Shown here: positions 6,623-14,196 of the stretch, piece by piece
Numbering within the stretch: the stretch's first letter is position 1
How the letters are laid out: the number at the start of each line of letters is the position of its first letter
Source: a virus
DNA length: 40,933 bases
IMG/VR virus record: IMGVR_UViG_3300022072_000029
Span: 1 to 40,933 of that record
Strand: one strand, 5' to 3'
Notes under the pieces: generated by a model
Seen by the model: only the letters and a program-made list of their open reading frames with translations
What the model was told of the DNA's origin: nothing
Databases searched by the model: none
Made by a program: the position numbers and the translations under genes

Positions 6623-7272
6623 CCTTCACACGCAAATGTCTCGGTGTGTATCATTGCGGGCATTGCTTCAAGAAATTCACCTAACTTCCTGAATTGTCCT
6701 TGGGTCATAGACTCGATGAAATCCATTAGTTCTTCCTTCGATGTGTCACTGGAAGAGACTCTTTCTTCTTCGGTCAAGATTGCATTGATACATGTGGCAA
6801 CCAAGTTAAAACCTACTGTAAGTTCATCTCCGGTCAAATCACTTGACTGGATATCAACATACGATGGATATTTCATTTCAACACTAACACTGTCTGTCAA
6901 TTCTATGACGTTACTGAGTTCACTAGTAGACACATCAATTGAACCAATATCGATAGATCTTTCGTTCTTATGATCACAACTAGAACATTTCAACAACACT
7001 GTCGCGGATTCGCCCACAGACTTCGATCGTATCTGAGTAAACAGATATTCAATATCGAATGTTGTCAATGCATTAACATCGATTTCATTTTGAATACAAG
7101 CGTCTAATGTGTTGACAATTGCATTCAGTGCTTCTTTTTGATCGCCAGTTTCAAATGCGATCATCAATACCTTTTCTTCTTTGACCAAGTAAGGTCTATA
7201 AGAAACAACTTCTTTAGTAGAAGGAATCTTACATGAATACTGCGGTGATGTATTTAACTTAGGTAATGCCAT
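6568..7272 (-). CDS. 26: gp26-like baseplate hub / tail assembly chaperone, 234 aa
   Basis: The ATG at 7272 begins MALPKLNTSPQYSCKIPS. The following block VVSYRPYLVKEEKVLMIAFE (residues 22-41) is typical of the T4 gp26 family. T4 gp26 has 208 residues. Two CxxC pairs, Cys96/Cys99 (KCSSCDHK) and Cys215/Cys218 (CEGCGEQ), look like a zinc ribbon closed across the chain. The region between is helical and acidic. The gene ends two codons after a slippery heptamer, so a longer fusion with the next frame is likely. It lies upstream of the tape measure and is expected to help load or fold it during hub assembly. It follows the gp54-like gene by about 29 bases. Confidence 0.8.
   Translation of the reverse strand: MALPKLNTSPQYSCKIPSTKEVVSYRPYLVKEEKVLMIAFETGDQKEALNAIVNTLDACIQNEIDVNALTTFDIEYLFTQIRSKSVGESATVLLKCSSCDHKNERSIDIGSIDVSTSELSNVIELTDSVSVEMKYPSYVDIQSSDLTGDELTVGFNLVATCINAILTEEERVSSSDTSKEELMDFIESMTQGQFRKLGEFLEAMPAMIHTETFACEGCGEQNSVTLKGMQDFLS
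6574..6580 (-). other. Predicted -1 programmed frameshift site (T TTT TTA)
   Basis: On the minus strand the gp26 codons read gaT TTT TTA tcc taa. The heptamer T TTT TTA is in the zero frame of gp26 and fits the X XXY YYZ rule, two codons before its stop. Slipping back one base continues into the gp51-like frame as DFL-ILNLSHDS. The minus-strand gene that follows is the tape measure, exactly where tail phages keep such a site. Confidence 0.7.
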
Positions 7273-7301
7273 TATATTCTCCAGTGTTTTTAATAATTTA
7301 T

Positions 7302-8030
7302 TTAACCAAATAATTTTGAGAAGATTCCACCGATCGCTCCACGAGCGATGTTCTCTCCGTCTTTTGTGTAGTCTCCGACTTCACTTTCCCAATCAGTAAA
7401 TGATAGTTGTACACTCAATTCCAATACACCTTCTTCACCATTACCTAATTGTTGATCAGTCAACGATGTTGGATAACACTCCAACAAAGTACATTGATAT
7501 GTTTTCTTCATTTGAAAAGAAGCACCTGCATCAAGTTCTCCTTGTGCGAGATCTATAGGCCCTACTTTCGGTAATCTGTTTTTCAGGAAGGATGGGATCT
7601 TATCCGTAAACCCTAACTGTTTCTTGATTATAGAAAGTCTCAGACCTCTTTCCATAGTAGTTATTGTTACAGGATATGTATAATCATCGAAGTACCCTAC
7701 TGTACGATTCAATTGATTATGCGCTTCGTTCTGCCAGTTCTCGAAGTACTGACGAACCAGATGATTGTTTGCAACCAAAAACGTCATTGTCATATCTGTG
7801 GTAGCATATCCATTTGCGAACTTTCGGTTGGTCGTACCAATCGCATGATCTATAGACATTATCTGTCTACCCGGCAACGTTGCAACAGTACAAAATAGAT
7901 TCAACTCTCGTGCGTCCATTTTGAAACTTTCTATTTGGGGTAGGGTGACCATGAACTGATTACCCTTGGCAAGTCCACCTGAACCACCTATTTGACCCTT
8001 TAGGTCTTCGATTGAAAATCCTGAACTCAT
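7302..8030 (-). CDS. Tail-tube-fold protein, gp54-like tube initiator (or gp19-like), 242 aa
   Basis: Residues 20-115 follow the gp19/gp54 tube pattern: an N-terminal strand (KGNQFMVTLPQ), then LNLFCTVATLPGRQI, an NRKFANGY loop, a TDMTMTFLVAN strand and the YFENWQNEAHN helix. Further strands are CTLLECYPTSL and ELSVQLSFTDWE near residue 215. The C terminus is glycine-rich and hydrophobic (IARGAIGGIFSKLFG). gp54 caps the baseplate and starts tube growth; gp19 forms the tube. The location in a hub/tape-measure operon and near gp48 favours gp54, while the length (242) falls between gp19 (163) and gp54 (320). ATG 8030 overlaps the upstream stop (ATGA). Confidence 0.7.
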   Translation of the reverse strand: MSSGFSIEDLKGQIGGSGGLAKGNQFMVTLPQIESFKMDARELNLFCTVATLPGRQIMSIDHAIGTTNRKFANGYATTDMTMTFLVANNHLVRQYFENWQNEAHNQLNRTVGYFDDYTYPVTITTMERGLRLSIIKKQLGFTDKIPSFLKNRLPKVGPIDLAQGELDAGASFQMKKTYQCTLLECYPTSLTDQQLGNGEEGVLELSVQLSFTDWESEVGDYTKDGENIARGAIGGIFSKLFG

Positions 8031-8611
8031 CGTATCATCTGCCTACTATCGTAATGAACCTTATAACTGTTTCGTTTGCGGAACTGTGCGGTTGGCAGAA
8101 AGATTGCAATCTCCCATTCTGGTGCAGGTACTTCCGCAAAACGACTGGTAACCTGAGAATTCAAATAATGTTTAACACATGGTTTGAAGTATCTCAGATT
8201 CGAAGATTTCTTTAACATTCTATATGTCAAAGAAAACTTATCATCTTCACTCAACTTACTACCTTGGATATCCATGATGTTCGCAAAGAACTGCATCCTC
8301 AACTTGGGTGGCAGATAGTGTAGATTCAATCCTAAGAATCCACCCTTCGCAGGCCCAAGAACAATCACCAATGGAAATGCATCATAGTATGGTAGTTTGT
8401 CTTTATGTTTAGGATCATAGGTAAACATGAACATACCACCAATGATCTGTTTAGATCTTGCCTTGATGGGTTCTTCCTTCATCAAAGACTCTCGATTGAT
8501 ACCCCGCATATTCTGTGCTTTCTTCAGAAACCACGCACGACTTTCCTTCGTCCGAGGTGTAATACCCGCACGGAATGCCTGTCGTTCTAATCTATTGAAT
8601 ATGTCAGACAT
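8027..8611 (-). CDS. Conserved T4-like virion-region protein, 194 aa, unnamed
   Basis: The ATG at 8611 lies about 30 bases downstream of a TATAAATA late promoter on the same strand. The N-terminal 55 residues are basic and helical (MSDIFNRLERQAFRAGIT). The signature is in the middle: MFMFTYDPKHKDKLPYYDAF followed by PLVIVLGPAKGGFLGLNLHY and LPPKLRMQFF. I recall this motif in marine T4-like phages next to structural genes, without a secure name. It could be a head or tail completion factor; the gp2 DNA-end protector is one candidate, but nothing here proves it. The stop overlaps the tube-fold gene by four bases, so they are co-translated. Confidence 0.7.
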   Translation of the reverse strand: MSDIFNRLERQAFRAGITPRTKESRAWFLKKAQNMRGINRESLMKEEPIKARSKQIIGGMFMFTYDPKHKDKLPYYDAFPLVIVLGPAKGGFLGLNLHYLPPKLRMQFFANIMDIQGSKLSEDDKFSLTYRMLKKSSNLRYFKPCVKHYLNSQVTSRFAEVPAPEWEIAIFLPTAQFRKRNSYKVHYDSRQMIR

Positions 8612-8637
8612 GTGTCTTCCTGTTAAAATCCATGTCT

Positions 8638-9240
8638 TTATTTATATAGTTTGCCATGACGCCCCCAATCTTTTTCTTTGAGTATAAAGTCTGGTTTGAC
8701 GAAATTGATCAACTTCGATATGTGGTCGGTACTGAGGTTCCATTCAAGGAAATTTGCATACTTCTTGTTTGTAAAAAAAGAACGAACATTATCTTCATGT
8801 TCTTCTCGATCATTGCGAAACCACTCCAACATCTCATCTGGCTCTAGGTCATGATATTCACAACAACGTCTCATATAATCACCGTCCTTGTGTCTACGTT
8901 TACTGTCCAACCAGTCTTCCATATCACGAGTCTGTAATATAAAATAAGCATTTGGATTATTATTGTAGAGTTTGTCGAACCACTTGACGCCATCTACCCA
9001 CGCATAATCACGATGGAAAAACAAATCACTATAGACCTGTGCATGATCAATACTTTTCATCACATATTTATTTTCATCAACATTCTGTCCCATCTGTTGT
9101 GCGAGTACCAACGGTTCCATAGTAACTTCGTCCATGCAGGAATAATGCCATGACCGGTATCCTGATGCTTTAAATAACTCGTGGAATGACGTGGTTGCAA
9201 TCTTGTTCATTCCTATAAAATATACTTTCTTGTCAATCAC
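8638..9240 (-). CDS. Sulfotransferase-like protein, 200 aa
   Basis: The N terminus VYFIGMNKIATTSFHELF (residues 6-23) matches the 5'-phosphosulfate-binding loop of the P-loop sulfotransferase superfamily, where a K-x-x-T-T/S-S sequence holds the PAPS cofactor. The downstream part has further sulfotransferase-like features: FHRDYAWVDGVKWFDKLY, then the strand YFILQTRDMEDWLDSKRRH, resembling the 3'-phosphate region with R and S. The remainder is charged and helical. The start is GTG 9240, which overlaps the gp4 stop (GTGA), so translation is coupled. The substrate is unknown; sulfation of a glycan, capsule or virion component is possible. It is not part of the T4 core and is probably an acquired cargo gene. 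Confidence 0.7.
   Translation of the reverse strand: MIDKKVYFIGMNKIATTSFHELFKASGYRSWHYSCMDEVTMEPLVLAQQMGQNVDENKYVMKSIDHAQVYSDLFFHRDYAWVDGVKWFDKLYNNNPNAYFILQTRDMEDWLDSKRRHKDGDYMRRCCEYHDLEPDEMLEWFRNDREEHEDNVRSFFTNKKYANFLEWNLSTDHISKLINFVKPDFILKEKDWGRHGKLYK
8639..8646 (-). promoter_or_regulatory. Late promoter (TATAAATA, minus strand)
   Basis: The plus-strand sequence is TATTTATA, i.e. TATAAATA on the minus strand, 28 bases upstream of the ATG at 8611. It overlaps the last codons of the sulfotransferase-like gene. It would drive the minus-strand chain 8611-4285. Confidence 0.75.
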
Positions 9241-9743
9241 TTCTTTCTCTTATACGGTTTCATTTTCTTCAATGGTTTAATTGGTTTCTTTCCTAATGGT
9301 TTGGGTAGTATCCCCATAGCCCTTAGTTTGTGTTCATCCCATATTTCAAAGTGCCATCCTCTATCAGCAACATACTTCTCGGTCGCTGTCCACTTACTTA
9401 TGTTTTTAATATATGTCAATGTTTCACTAAGTACTTGTCTTCGAGGTCTTCCTTGTCCGGTCTTGGGTTTGATTGTCTCTTTATGCGGTTTGACTTCGAT
9501 CAGTACAGTGCGTCCATCCTTGTACTTGACCATAAAGTCCATGAAATAACGATGGGGACGCTTGTCAGTCTCGCAAATATATGGTATAATAACTTCTTCA
9601 CTTACCCAACCAACCACATTGGGATTGTCGTCACACCATATCATGACAGCCTTTTCCCATCCCGAACGATACACCACATTCTTGGGATCACCAAGATACT
9701 TGGATTCATTCCGGATTTTGTATTTTCCTTTGTAAGTTTTCAT
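9237..9743 (-). CDS. 4: Head completion nuclease gp4, 168 aa
   Basis: It resembles T4 gp4, a small protein needed to finish the DNA-filled head, with a PD-(D/E)xK-type nuclease fold. Visible signatures are NVVYRSGWEKAVMIWCDDNP (residues 22-41), WVSEEVIIPYIC, HRYFMDFMVKYKDG and VLIEVKPHKE. The presumed metal ligands are Asp69 and Glu83-x-Lys85. A basic, proline-rich tail (LGKKPIKPLKKMKPYKRKK) extends the C terminus. T4 gp4 has about 150 residues. It is the first gene of the minus-strand block; its ATG complements bases that overlap the plus-strand late promoter at 9743-9750. The sulfotransferase-like gene overlaps its stop. Confidence 0.9.
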   Translation of the reverse strand: MKTYKGKYKIRNESKYLGDPKNVVYRSGWEKAVMIWCDDNPNVVGWVSEEVIIPYICETDKRPHRYFMDFMVKYKDGRTVLIEVKPHKETIKPKTGQGRPRRQVLSETLTYIKNISKWTATEKYVADRGWHFEIWDEHKLRAMGILPKPLGKKPIKPLKKMKPYKRKK

Positions 9744-9750
9744 ATAAATA
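9743..9750 (+). promoter_or_regulatory. Late promoter (TATAAATA) for the gp48 operon
   Basis: Exact TATAAATA 45 bases upstream of the gp48 ATG. Its first base is also the last base of the gp4 start codon complement, so the two divergent operons share very little non-coding DNA. Confidence 0.8.
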
Positions 9751-9776
9751 GTTTTAAAGTTTTAAAGATTTTAACC

Positions 9777-9784
9777 TATTTATG
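9777..9784 (-). promoter_or_regulatory. Late-promoter-like element for gp4 (CATAAATA)
   Basis: On the minus strand the bases read CATAAATA, one mismatch from the late octamer, 34 bases upstream of the gp4 ATG. With the plus-strand element at 9743-9750 it makes a face-to-face pair whose transcripts would overlap by a few tens of bases. Confidence 0.5.
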
Positions 9785-9794
9785 GATCGGATAA

Positions 9795-10910
9795 ATGCCT
9801 GATAATATATATGACGTAAAGGTCGGAGATAAACTCACTCCGGAACAGATTCAACTAGCAGTTGCACGAGGTGGAAAACAAAAACCACGGGCAGTACCTG
9901 TCGGAGTACCTGTGGGCGGTGAGAGTTCTATTAGACAACTCAAGTACCCACTAGAAGATACTGATTACAAGGCACGGGTAATTTTCAGTTTAAATGAAGA
10001 TAAACCCACCGGCGCAAATAGTAACAACGTCTTCGCCTCGCAGACCAAAAAGTTGAAAGGTGATTTGGAAGTTCTGAAGAAAAGAGCTAACGAGATTGCA
10101 GCCGAAGGTGATGAAGAAGAACTTGAGAAAATTATCGATGAATCAAAAAAACTCACCGAACAAATAAGATCATATGAAGGACTTGAGAAACAGTCAAATT
10201 CTACCAGACAAAGTATTCCCATAACTACTAGTTCAATTAGTTTATACCTCCCTTTGGGTCTTGCCTTCCGTGATAATGTGACATATGAGAACTTTGATCT
10301 GGGTGCCGCAGGTGCATCTATGGAAGCTGGATTAGGTTTCGCAGAATCTATGGTCAAAGGATTGGGTTCATTTGTAAGTCAACTTACTAGTGGAGATAAT
10401 GGAGATCTTGCAAAACTCGCAGGTGTTCAACTTGCATCTCAGTTTGGGTCGTATGGTGCAGAGGCACAAGCAGCTTCGAAACTTGCCGGTGGTGTTACAC
10501 TGAACCCCAATTCACGCATATTGTTCAAACAACCGAACATTCGTGAGTTTACATTCGCATTTAAGATGATTGCAAAGTCTAAAAAAGAAGCAAGAGAGAT
10601 TAATGAAATCATCAAACTGTTGCGAACCGAATTGTATCCGGATGAGATTACTGCGAATGTTGGTGATGCTTCAATATCATTAGGTTATAAGTTCCCTAAC
10701 AAATTTAACATAGCATTCGAATATGACGGTGATAAGATTCCTGGCCTTGCCAAGATCAAACCGTGTTATCTTCGTGATGTATCTACAACATTTAACGCAT
10801 CTCAAATGGCAATGCACGAGGATGGTAACTTCATGGAAGTTGACATGACCTTGAGTTTCCAAGAGACGAAAGCACTAGTACGCAAAGACGTATCTGAAGG
10901 AGGTTTCTAA
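9795..10910 (+). CDS. 48: Baseplate tail tube cap gp48, 371 aa
   Basis: The length is near that of T4 gp48 (364). gp48 sits on the baseplate dome and is the platform on which the tube grows. The N-terminal 80 residues are flexible. A charged coiled-coil-like insert follows (LEVLKKRANEIAAEGDEEEL, about residues 94-113), then SISLYLPLGLAF near residue 150. The C-terminal half has the recognised block NSRILFKQPNIREFTFAFKM and KKEAREINEIIKLLRTELYP (about residues 235-275). The ATG at 9795 is preceded by GGATCGGATAA, a weak site. It starts a long plus-strand operon and overlaps the next ATG by one base (TAATG). Confidence 0.85.
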   Translation: MPDNIYDVKVGDKLTPEQIQLAVARGGKQKPRAVPVGVPVGGESSIRQLKYPLEDTDYKARVIFSLNEDKPTGANSNNVFASQTKKLKGDLEVLKKRANEIAAEGDEEELEKIIDESKKLTEQIRSYEGLEKQSNSTRQSIPITTSSISLYLPLGLAFRDNVTYENFDLGAAGASMEAGLGFAESMVKGLGSFVSQLTSGDNGDLAKLAGVQLASQFGSYGAEAQAASKLAGGVTLNPNSRILFKQPNIREFTFAFKMIAKSKKEAREINEIIKLLRTELYPDEITANVGDASISLGYKFPNKFNIAFEYDGDKIPGLAKIKPCYLRDVSTTFNASQMAMHEDGNFMEVDMTLSFQETKALVRKDVSEGGF

Positions 10911-11974
10911 TGTCATATTTCTATAACTTCAGACCAACACTTTATCGGTTTGGTGACGAGACTTCTCTTTCTGTCGCGACCAATCTAACACAATATGTCG
11001 ATGCTATTGACCAGATAAAGTCACGTGATTTACTTGTTACCGACTATACTATACCTGCCAACGAAAGACCTGACCAAACATCATTTCGTTTTTACGGAAC
11101 TACGGATTATTATTGGACATTCTTTCTCATGAACGATCATATCCGAGAGGGTGGTTGGCCACTGACCTTGTTAGAGGTTCATAGTGCTGCACAGAAAAGA
11201 TACCCACACCGAATGGTAACGGTACAGTTGCAACAAGAAGATGTTATTGATTACTATGATGATGACAACCAACCAATCTATCGTACTAAAATTATAGGTA
11301 CCGCACCTGATCAATTTGAAGTTGGTGCTATCGTAACGGGTAACGTATCCGGTACCAGAGGACGGATCATCAAAAGAGATCTATCACTCGGAACGTTTAT
11401 TATCGATACTATCAATGTTGTATTGACTTCGGAAGTAAGTGAAGAGGTTGTGACTCCGGACTCTAATGGTATTATAAACCTAGAGAGGACAGATGCATTA
11501 GGGGCAGAAACCTTTACTCAACCCCTTACATGGGTGTTATTGAAAGATGGTTTACAAGTATCTTCGTATGAAACAACATTAGATCCTTTCGAGAGAAAAG
11601 CAACCATCACCAATGTCGCATTCGATCCTACTTCAGAATATAAGTTGACGTATTATATTAATACCAAGAACTTGACTGACGGATCTTTTCAAACCGGAGA
11701 AGAGTTGTCATATACCAATCCTGCGGGCACTGTGACATCAATGTTGGTATATGGTGAACAACCTCAGTATTTGGGGACGCATCACTACGAAGATGTTGAT
11801 GGTAACTGGATAGATATTAATCCACTGACCCAAGTCAAACCGGTGGGTGCTGTCGAAGTGACCATGAAAGACTATCTGTCGAATGTGAACGAGAGTCTCC
11901 GTCAAATCAAACTCATTAAACCCAATTCTATAAAGGGTATTGTGAATGAGTTCTCTGCACTGATGGGTCAATAA
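10910..11974 (+). CDS. 53: Baseplate wedge gp53, enlarged, 354 aa
   Basis: The N terminus fits gp53: MSYFYNFRPTLYRFGDE, then SFRFYGTTDYYWTFFLMND with a following GGWPLT near residues 58-85, which matches the gp53 pattern of a LysM-like wedge protein. The C-terminal SNVNESLRQIKLIKPNSI (about residues 324-341) corresponds to the conserved end of gp53. T4 gp53 has 196 residues; here a beta-rich insert of about 170 residues lies between the two parts (for example GAIVTGNVSGTRGRIIKRDL). gp53 joins wedges into the baseplate ring. The gene overlaps both neighbours by one base. Confidence 0.8.
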   Translation: MSYFYNFRPTLYRFGDETSLSVATNLTQYVDAIDQIKSRDLLVTDYTIPANERPDQTSFRFYGTTDYYWTFFLMNDHIREGGWPLTLLEVHSAAQKRYPHRMVTVQLQQEDVIDYYDDDNQPIYRTKIIGTAPDQFEVGAIVTGNVSGTRGRIIKRDLSLGTFIIDTINVVLTSEVSEEVVTPDSNGIINLERTDALGAETFTQPLTWVLLKDGLQVSSYETTLDPFERKATITNVAFDPTSEYKLTYYINTKNLTDGSFQTGEELSYTNPAGTVTSMLVYGEQPQYLGTHHYEDVDGNWIDINPLTQVKPVGAVEVTMKDYLSNVNESLRQIKLIKPNSIKGIVNEFSALMGQ

Positions 11975-13332
11975 TGGAAAGACAATCACAGTTTAAATAT
12001 AAAGTCGCCGAGATAACTTCGGACAGGTTACCGGATTTCATTGTCGATGTTCGTTCTCTGATCGTAGAATTGGTGTTCTTTGAGAATCTAGACAAACCAT
12101 ATATCAGTGGTCAAGTCATAATATCTGATGACCAAGGAATATTTGACAGTTTAGGATTCAGTGGAACCGACAGACTGCATATTAAAATGTTAAGTGAAAT
12201 GAGTAAGACCGAATCCGAAGAAGTTGTTATGGATCGTTCTTTCTTATTGACCGGTATCGACAACATCGTCAAGTCCTCTAACTCAGGCAATTCTTCTCTA
12301 TACGTATTTAGTTTTATGGACGAACACGCATTCGTGAGTAAGACCAAAAACATTTCACGTGCAATACGAGATGACTTGAGCACTGAAATAATAAAACTGT
12401 GTCAGAACGAATGTGGTAAGAATGTGGATATTTCTTATGCAGGAGAATCTGTTCAGAGTAACTTCAAAGGTATCATTCCATATATGCACCCCCTTGAGGC
12501 TGCAACTTGGTTGACTAACAAGGCAACCACATCTTTGGGTATGCCATTCTTTCTATATGCGTCTATCCATGATCAAGATCTAAGACTCGCAAGTCTGGAT
12601 CGTATGTTGTCAGAACCCGCATGGAATAAACAGATTCCTTTCATCTTCTCTCCTGCTAACACACAGGCACAAGAAGAGATCGGAAGTATAAGTCATCAAT
12701 ATTTTCAAGTCCAGTCGATGAAGACTAGTAAGTTACAAAACACACTCAATCAACTTATGTCTGGTGGTATAGGTTCATTATATACTGTGACCGATATTAG
12801 TAATGGTCGTACAACCGCACAACACTTTAGTCTAGAATCACTATTATTGAAGTCTAGTGAACAAGGGTTTATAAACTATGCAAAACAAAATGTTTATGAT
12901 GCATCGTATAAAACACCGGATTTCGTTAATGTGAACATCGAAGGGGATCACCTACATAATACCAATGCAAAGATATTCCATAGTGTAGTATCTCGGGGTG
13001 TTTACCATGACAAGAAAAGTATTCATGACGAAGTGAGTCCTTCTATGTTCCTCAAGAAGATTGAGAACCTTGCATTCCGAAACGCCATATTCAAAAACAT
13101 GATGGATGTTACGGTGCCGGGGCCAGGTTTCATTGCTTCGGGTGGTTCGGTAGGTGACAAGATCCGCATTAATGTTTTGAACGATGATAATAATCCCGAG
13201 AGTCCGGATCAACTCGATGCATTAAAGAGTGGTGACTTTCTTATTTACAATACAAGACATACCTTTAGAGATACTCGACATGATGTTGCAATGACAGTAT
13301 TCAAACTAGAGAAGGGGCCAAACATTGATTAA
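11974..13332 (+). CDS. 27: Baseplate hub protein, gp27-like, 452 aa
   Basis: The N-terminal domain has the gp27-type barrel pattern: DVRSLIVELVFFENLDKPYI, then SGQVIISDDQGIFDSL and GTDRLHIKML (residues 26-75). A long helical and beta middle follows. The C terminus carries a second barrel-like part with PGPGFIASGGSVGDKIRINV and SGDFLIYNTRHTF near residues 385-435. T4 gp27 has 391 residues; its trimer forms the hub that holds the gp5 spike. The context is strong: the next gene begins with a gp5-type OB domain. The assignment comes from pattern and order rather than a direct alignment. The gene overlaps the next start (TTG 13325) by eight bases. Confidence 0.75.
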   Translation: MERQSQFKYKVAEITSDRLPDFIVDVRSLIVELVFFENLDKPYISGQVIISDDQGIFDSLGFSGTDRLHIKMLSEMSKTESEEVVMDRSFLLTGIDNIVKSSNSGNSSLYVFSFMDEHAFVSKTKNISRAIRDDLSTEIIKLCQNECGKNVDISYAGESVQSNFKGIIPYMHPLEAATWLTNKATTSLGMPFFLYASIHDQDLRLASLDRMLSEPAWNKQIPFIFSPANTQAQEEIGSISHQYFQVQSMKTSKLQNTLNQLMSGGIGSLYTVTDISNGRTTAQHFSLESLLLKSSEQGFINYAKQNVYDASYKTPDFVNVNIEGDHLHNTNAKIFHSVVSRGVYHDKKSIHDEVSPSMFLKKIENLAFRNAIFKNMMDVTVPGPGFIASGGSVGDKIRINVLNDDNNPESPDQLDALKSGDFLIYNTRHTFRDTRHDVAMTVFKLEKGPNID

Positions 13333-14194
13333 TTATTACGGTGATAAGGTTCGTTGGTTTGTTGCTGACGTAATCGACACATCCCCTCCTTATGGTTTGG
13401 AGGGTCGTGTACGTCTGCGTATCCATGGTATCCATAACCCATCTACTCGTGAAGTGAGACAGAATGATCTCCCGTGGGCGCAGGTAGTATTACCTACCAC
13501 CGAGGGTGGTGTGTCTGGATTGGGTTCTACTCCAAGACTTGAGGCAGGTTCTTTTGTTTTTGGTATGTTTATGGATGGTACTGAGTCTCAGGTTCCTATC
13601 GTGATAGGATCATTACCCCGTACAGAATATCCAACTTCGATTCAAAAACAAGTTGCATTCGATAGTTTACTTGAGAGAATAAGTCCAGACCAAGAGTTCT
13701 ATAACCAATCAACAGGTTCTATCGATGAGTCCTCGAAAGCATTGAAGAATGAAGTCAGAAACTTCCCTATCGACGAGTTCACTTCGAAGTTGCGCAGAGA
13801 TGTTGCTGTTAAGTTCTTCCTTTCTACCGGATACAGTATCAAACAAGCTTGTGCGATAGTAGGTGCAATCTCACGTACTAACAGTAGTTTTGATACCACA
13901 TACACAAATGTGGGTGGTACCGGTCTGATGGGTTGGAGTGACGTTAGGTTTACTCGTCTGAAGGCCTTCAGTAATGAATGGTGGCATTTCAGTACACAAT
14001 TAGCATTCATATCATATGAACTAAATACTACTCACGTAGATGCAAACATTCGCATTTTGAATTCAGATATTATTGACAAGTCAAAACCAAGATCTCTGGG
14101 TAAAATTATAGGTCGTCATTATGCTCCTATTCAAGATGATTACAACAGTGAAGTAAAAAGAGTATATGAAATATATGCGAATAAGAAGGTATAG
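13325..14194 (+). CDS. 5: gp5-type OB domain with degenerate tail-lysozyme domain, 289 aa
   Basis: The start is TTG 13325 with AGAAGGGG about 12-5 bases upstream; no ATG fits. Residues 8-100 form the gp5 N-terminal OB domain: EGRVRLRIHGIHNPST, DLPWAQVVLPTTEGG, GSFVFGMFMDGTESQVPIVI and GSLPR. That domain sits on the gp27 hub. Residues 155-240 resemble the phage tail lysozyme family: YSIKQACAIVGAISRTNSSF, then VGGTGLMGWSDVRFTRL. The catalytic Glu of the usual E-S-G motif appears to be Thr185 (RTNSS), so lytic activity may be lost. The beta-helical spike part of T4 gp5 is absent and is found in the gene at 16155. Confidence 0.8.
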   Translation: MINYYGDKVRWFVADVIDTSPPYGLEGRVRLRIHGIHNPSTREVRQNDLPWAQVVLPTTEGGVSGLGSTPRLEAGSFVFGMFMDGTESQVPIVIGSLPRTEYPTSIQKQVAFDSLLERISPDQEFYNQSTGSIDESSKALKNEVRNFPIDEFTSKLRRDVAVKFFLSTGYSIKQACAIVGAISRTNSSFDTTYTNVGGTGLMGWSDVRFTRLKAFSNEWWHFSTQLAFISYELNTTHVDANIRILNSDIIDKSKPRSLGKIIGRHYAPIQDDYNSEVKRVYEIYANKKV

Positions 14195-14196
14195 AA

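Noticed and set aside
7302-8030. Calling this gene the major tail tube gp19
   Set aside because: The fold fits, but the size and the position in the hub/tape-measure operon fit gp54 better; the main tube protein is normally beside the sheath gene, which is not in this window.
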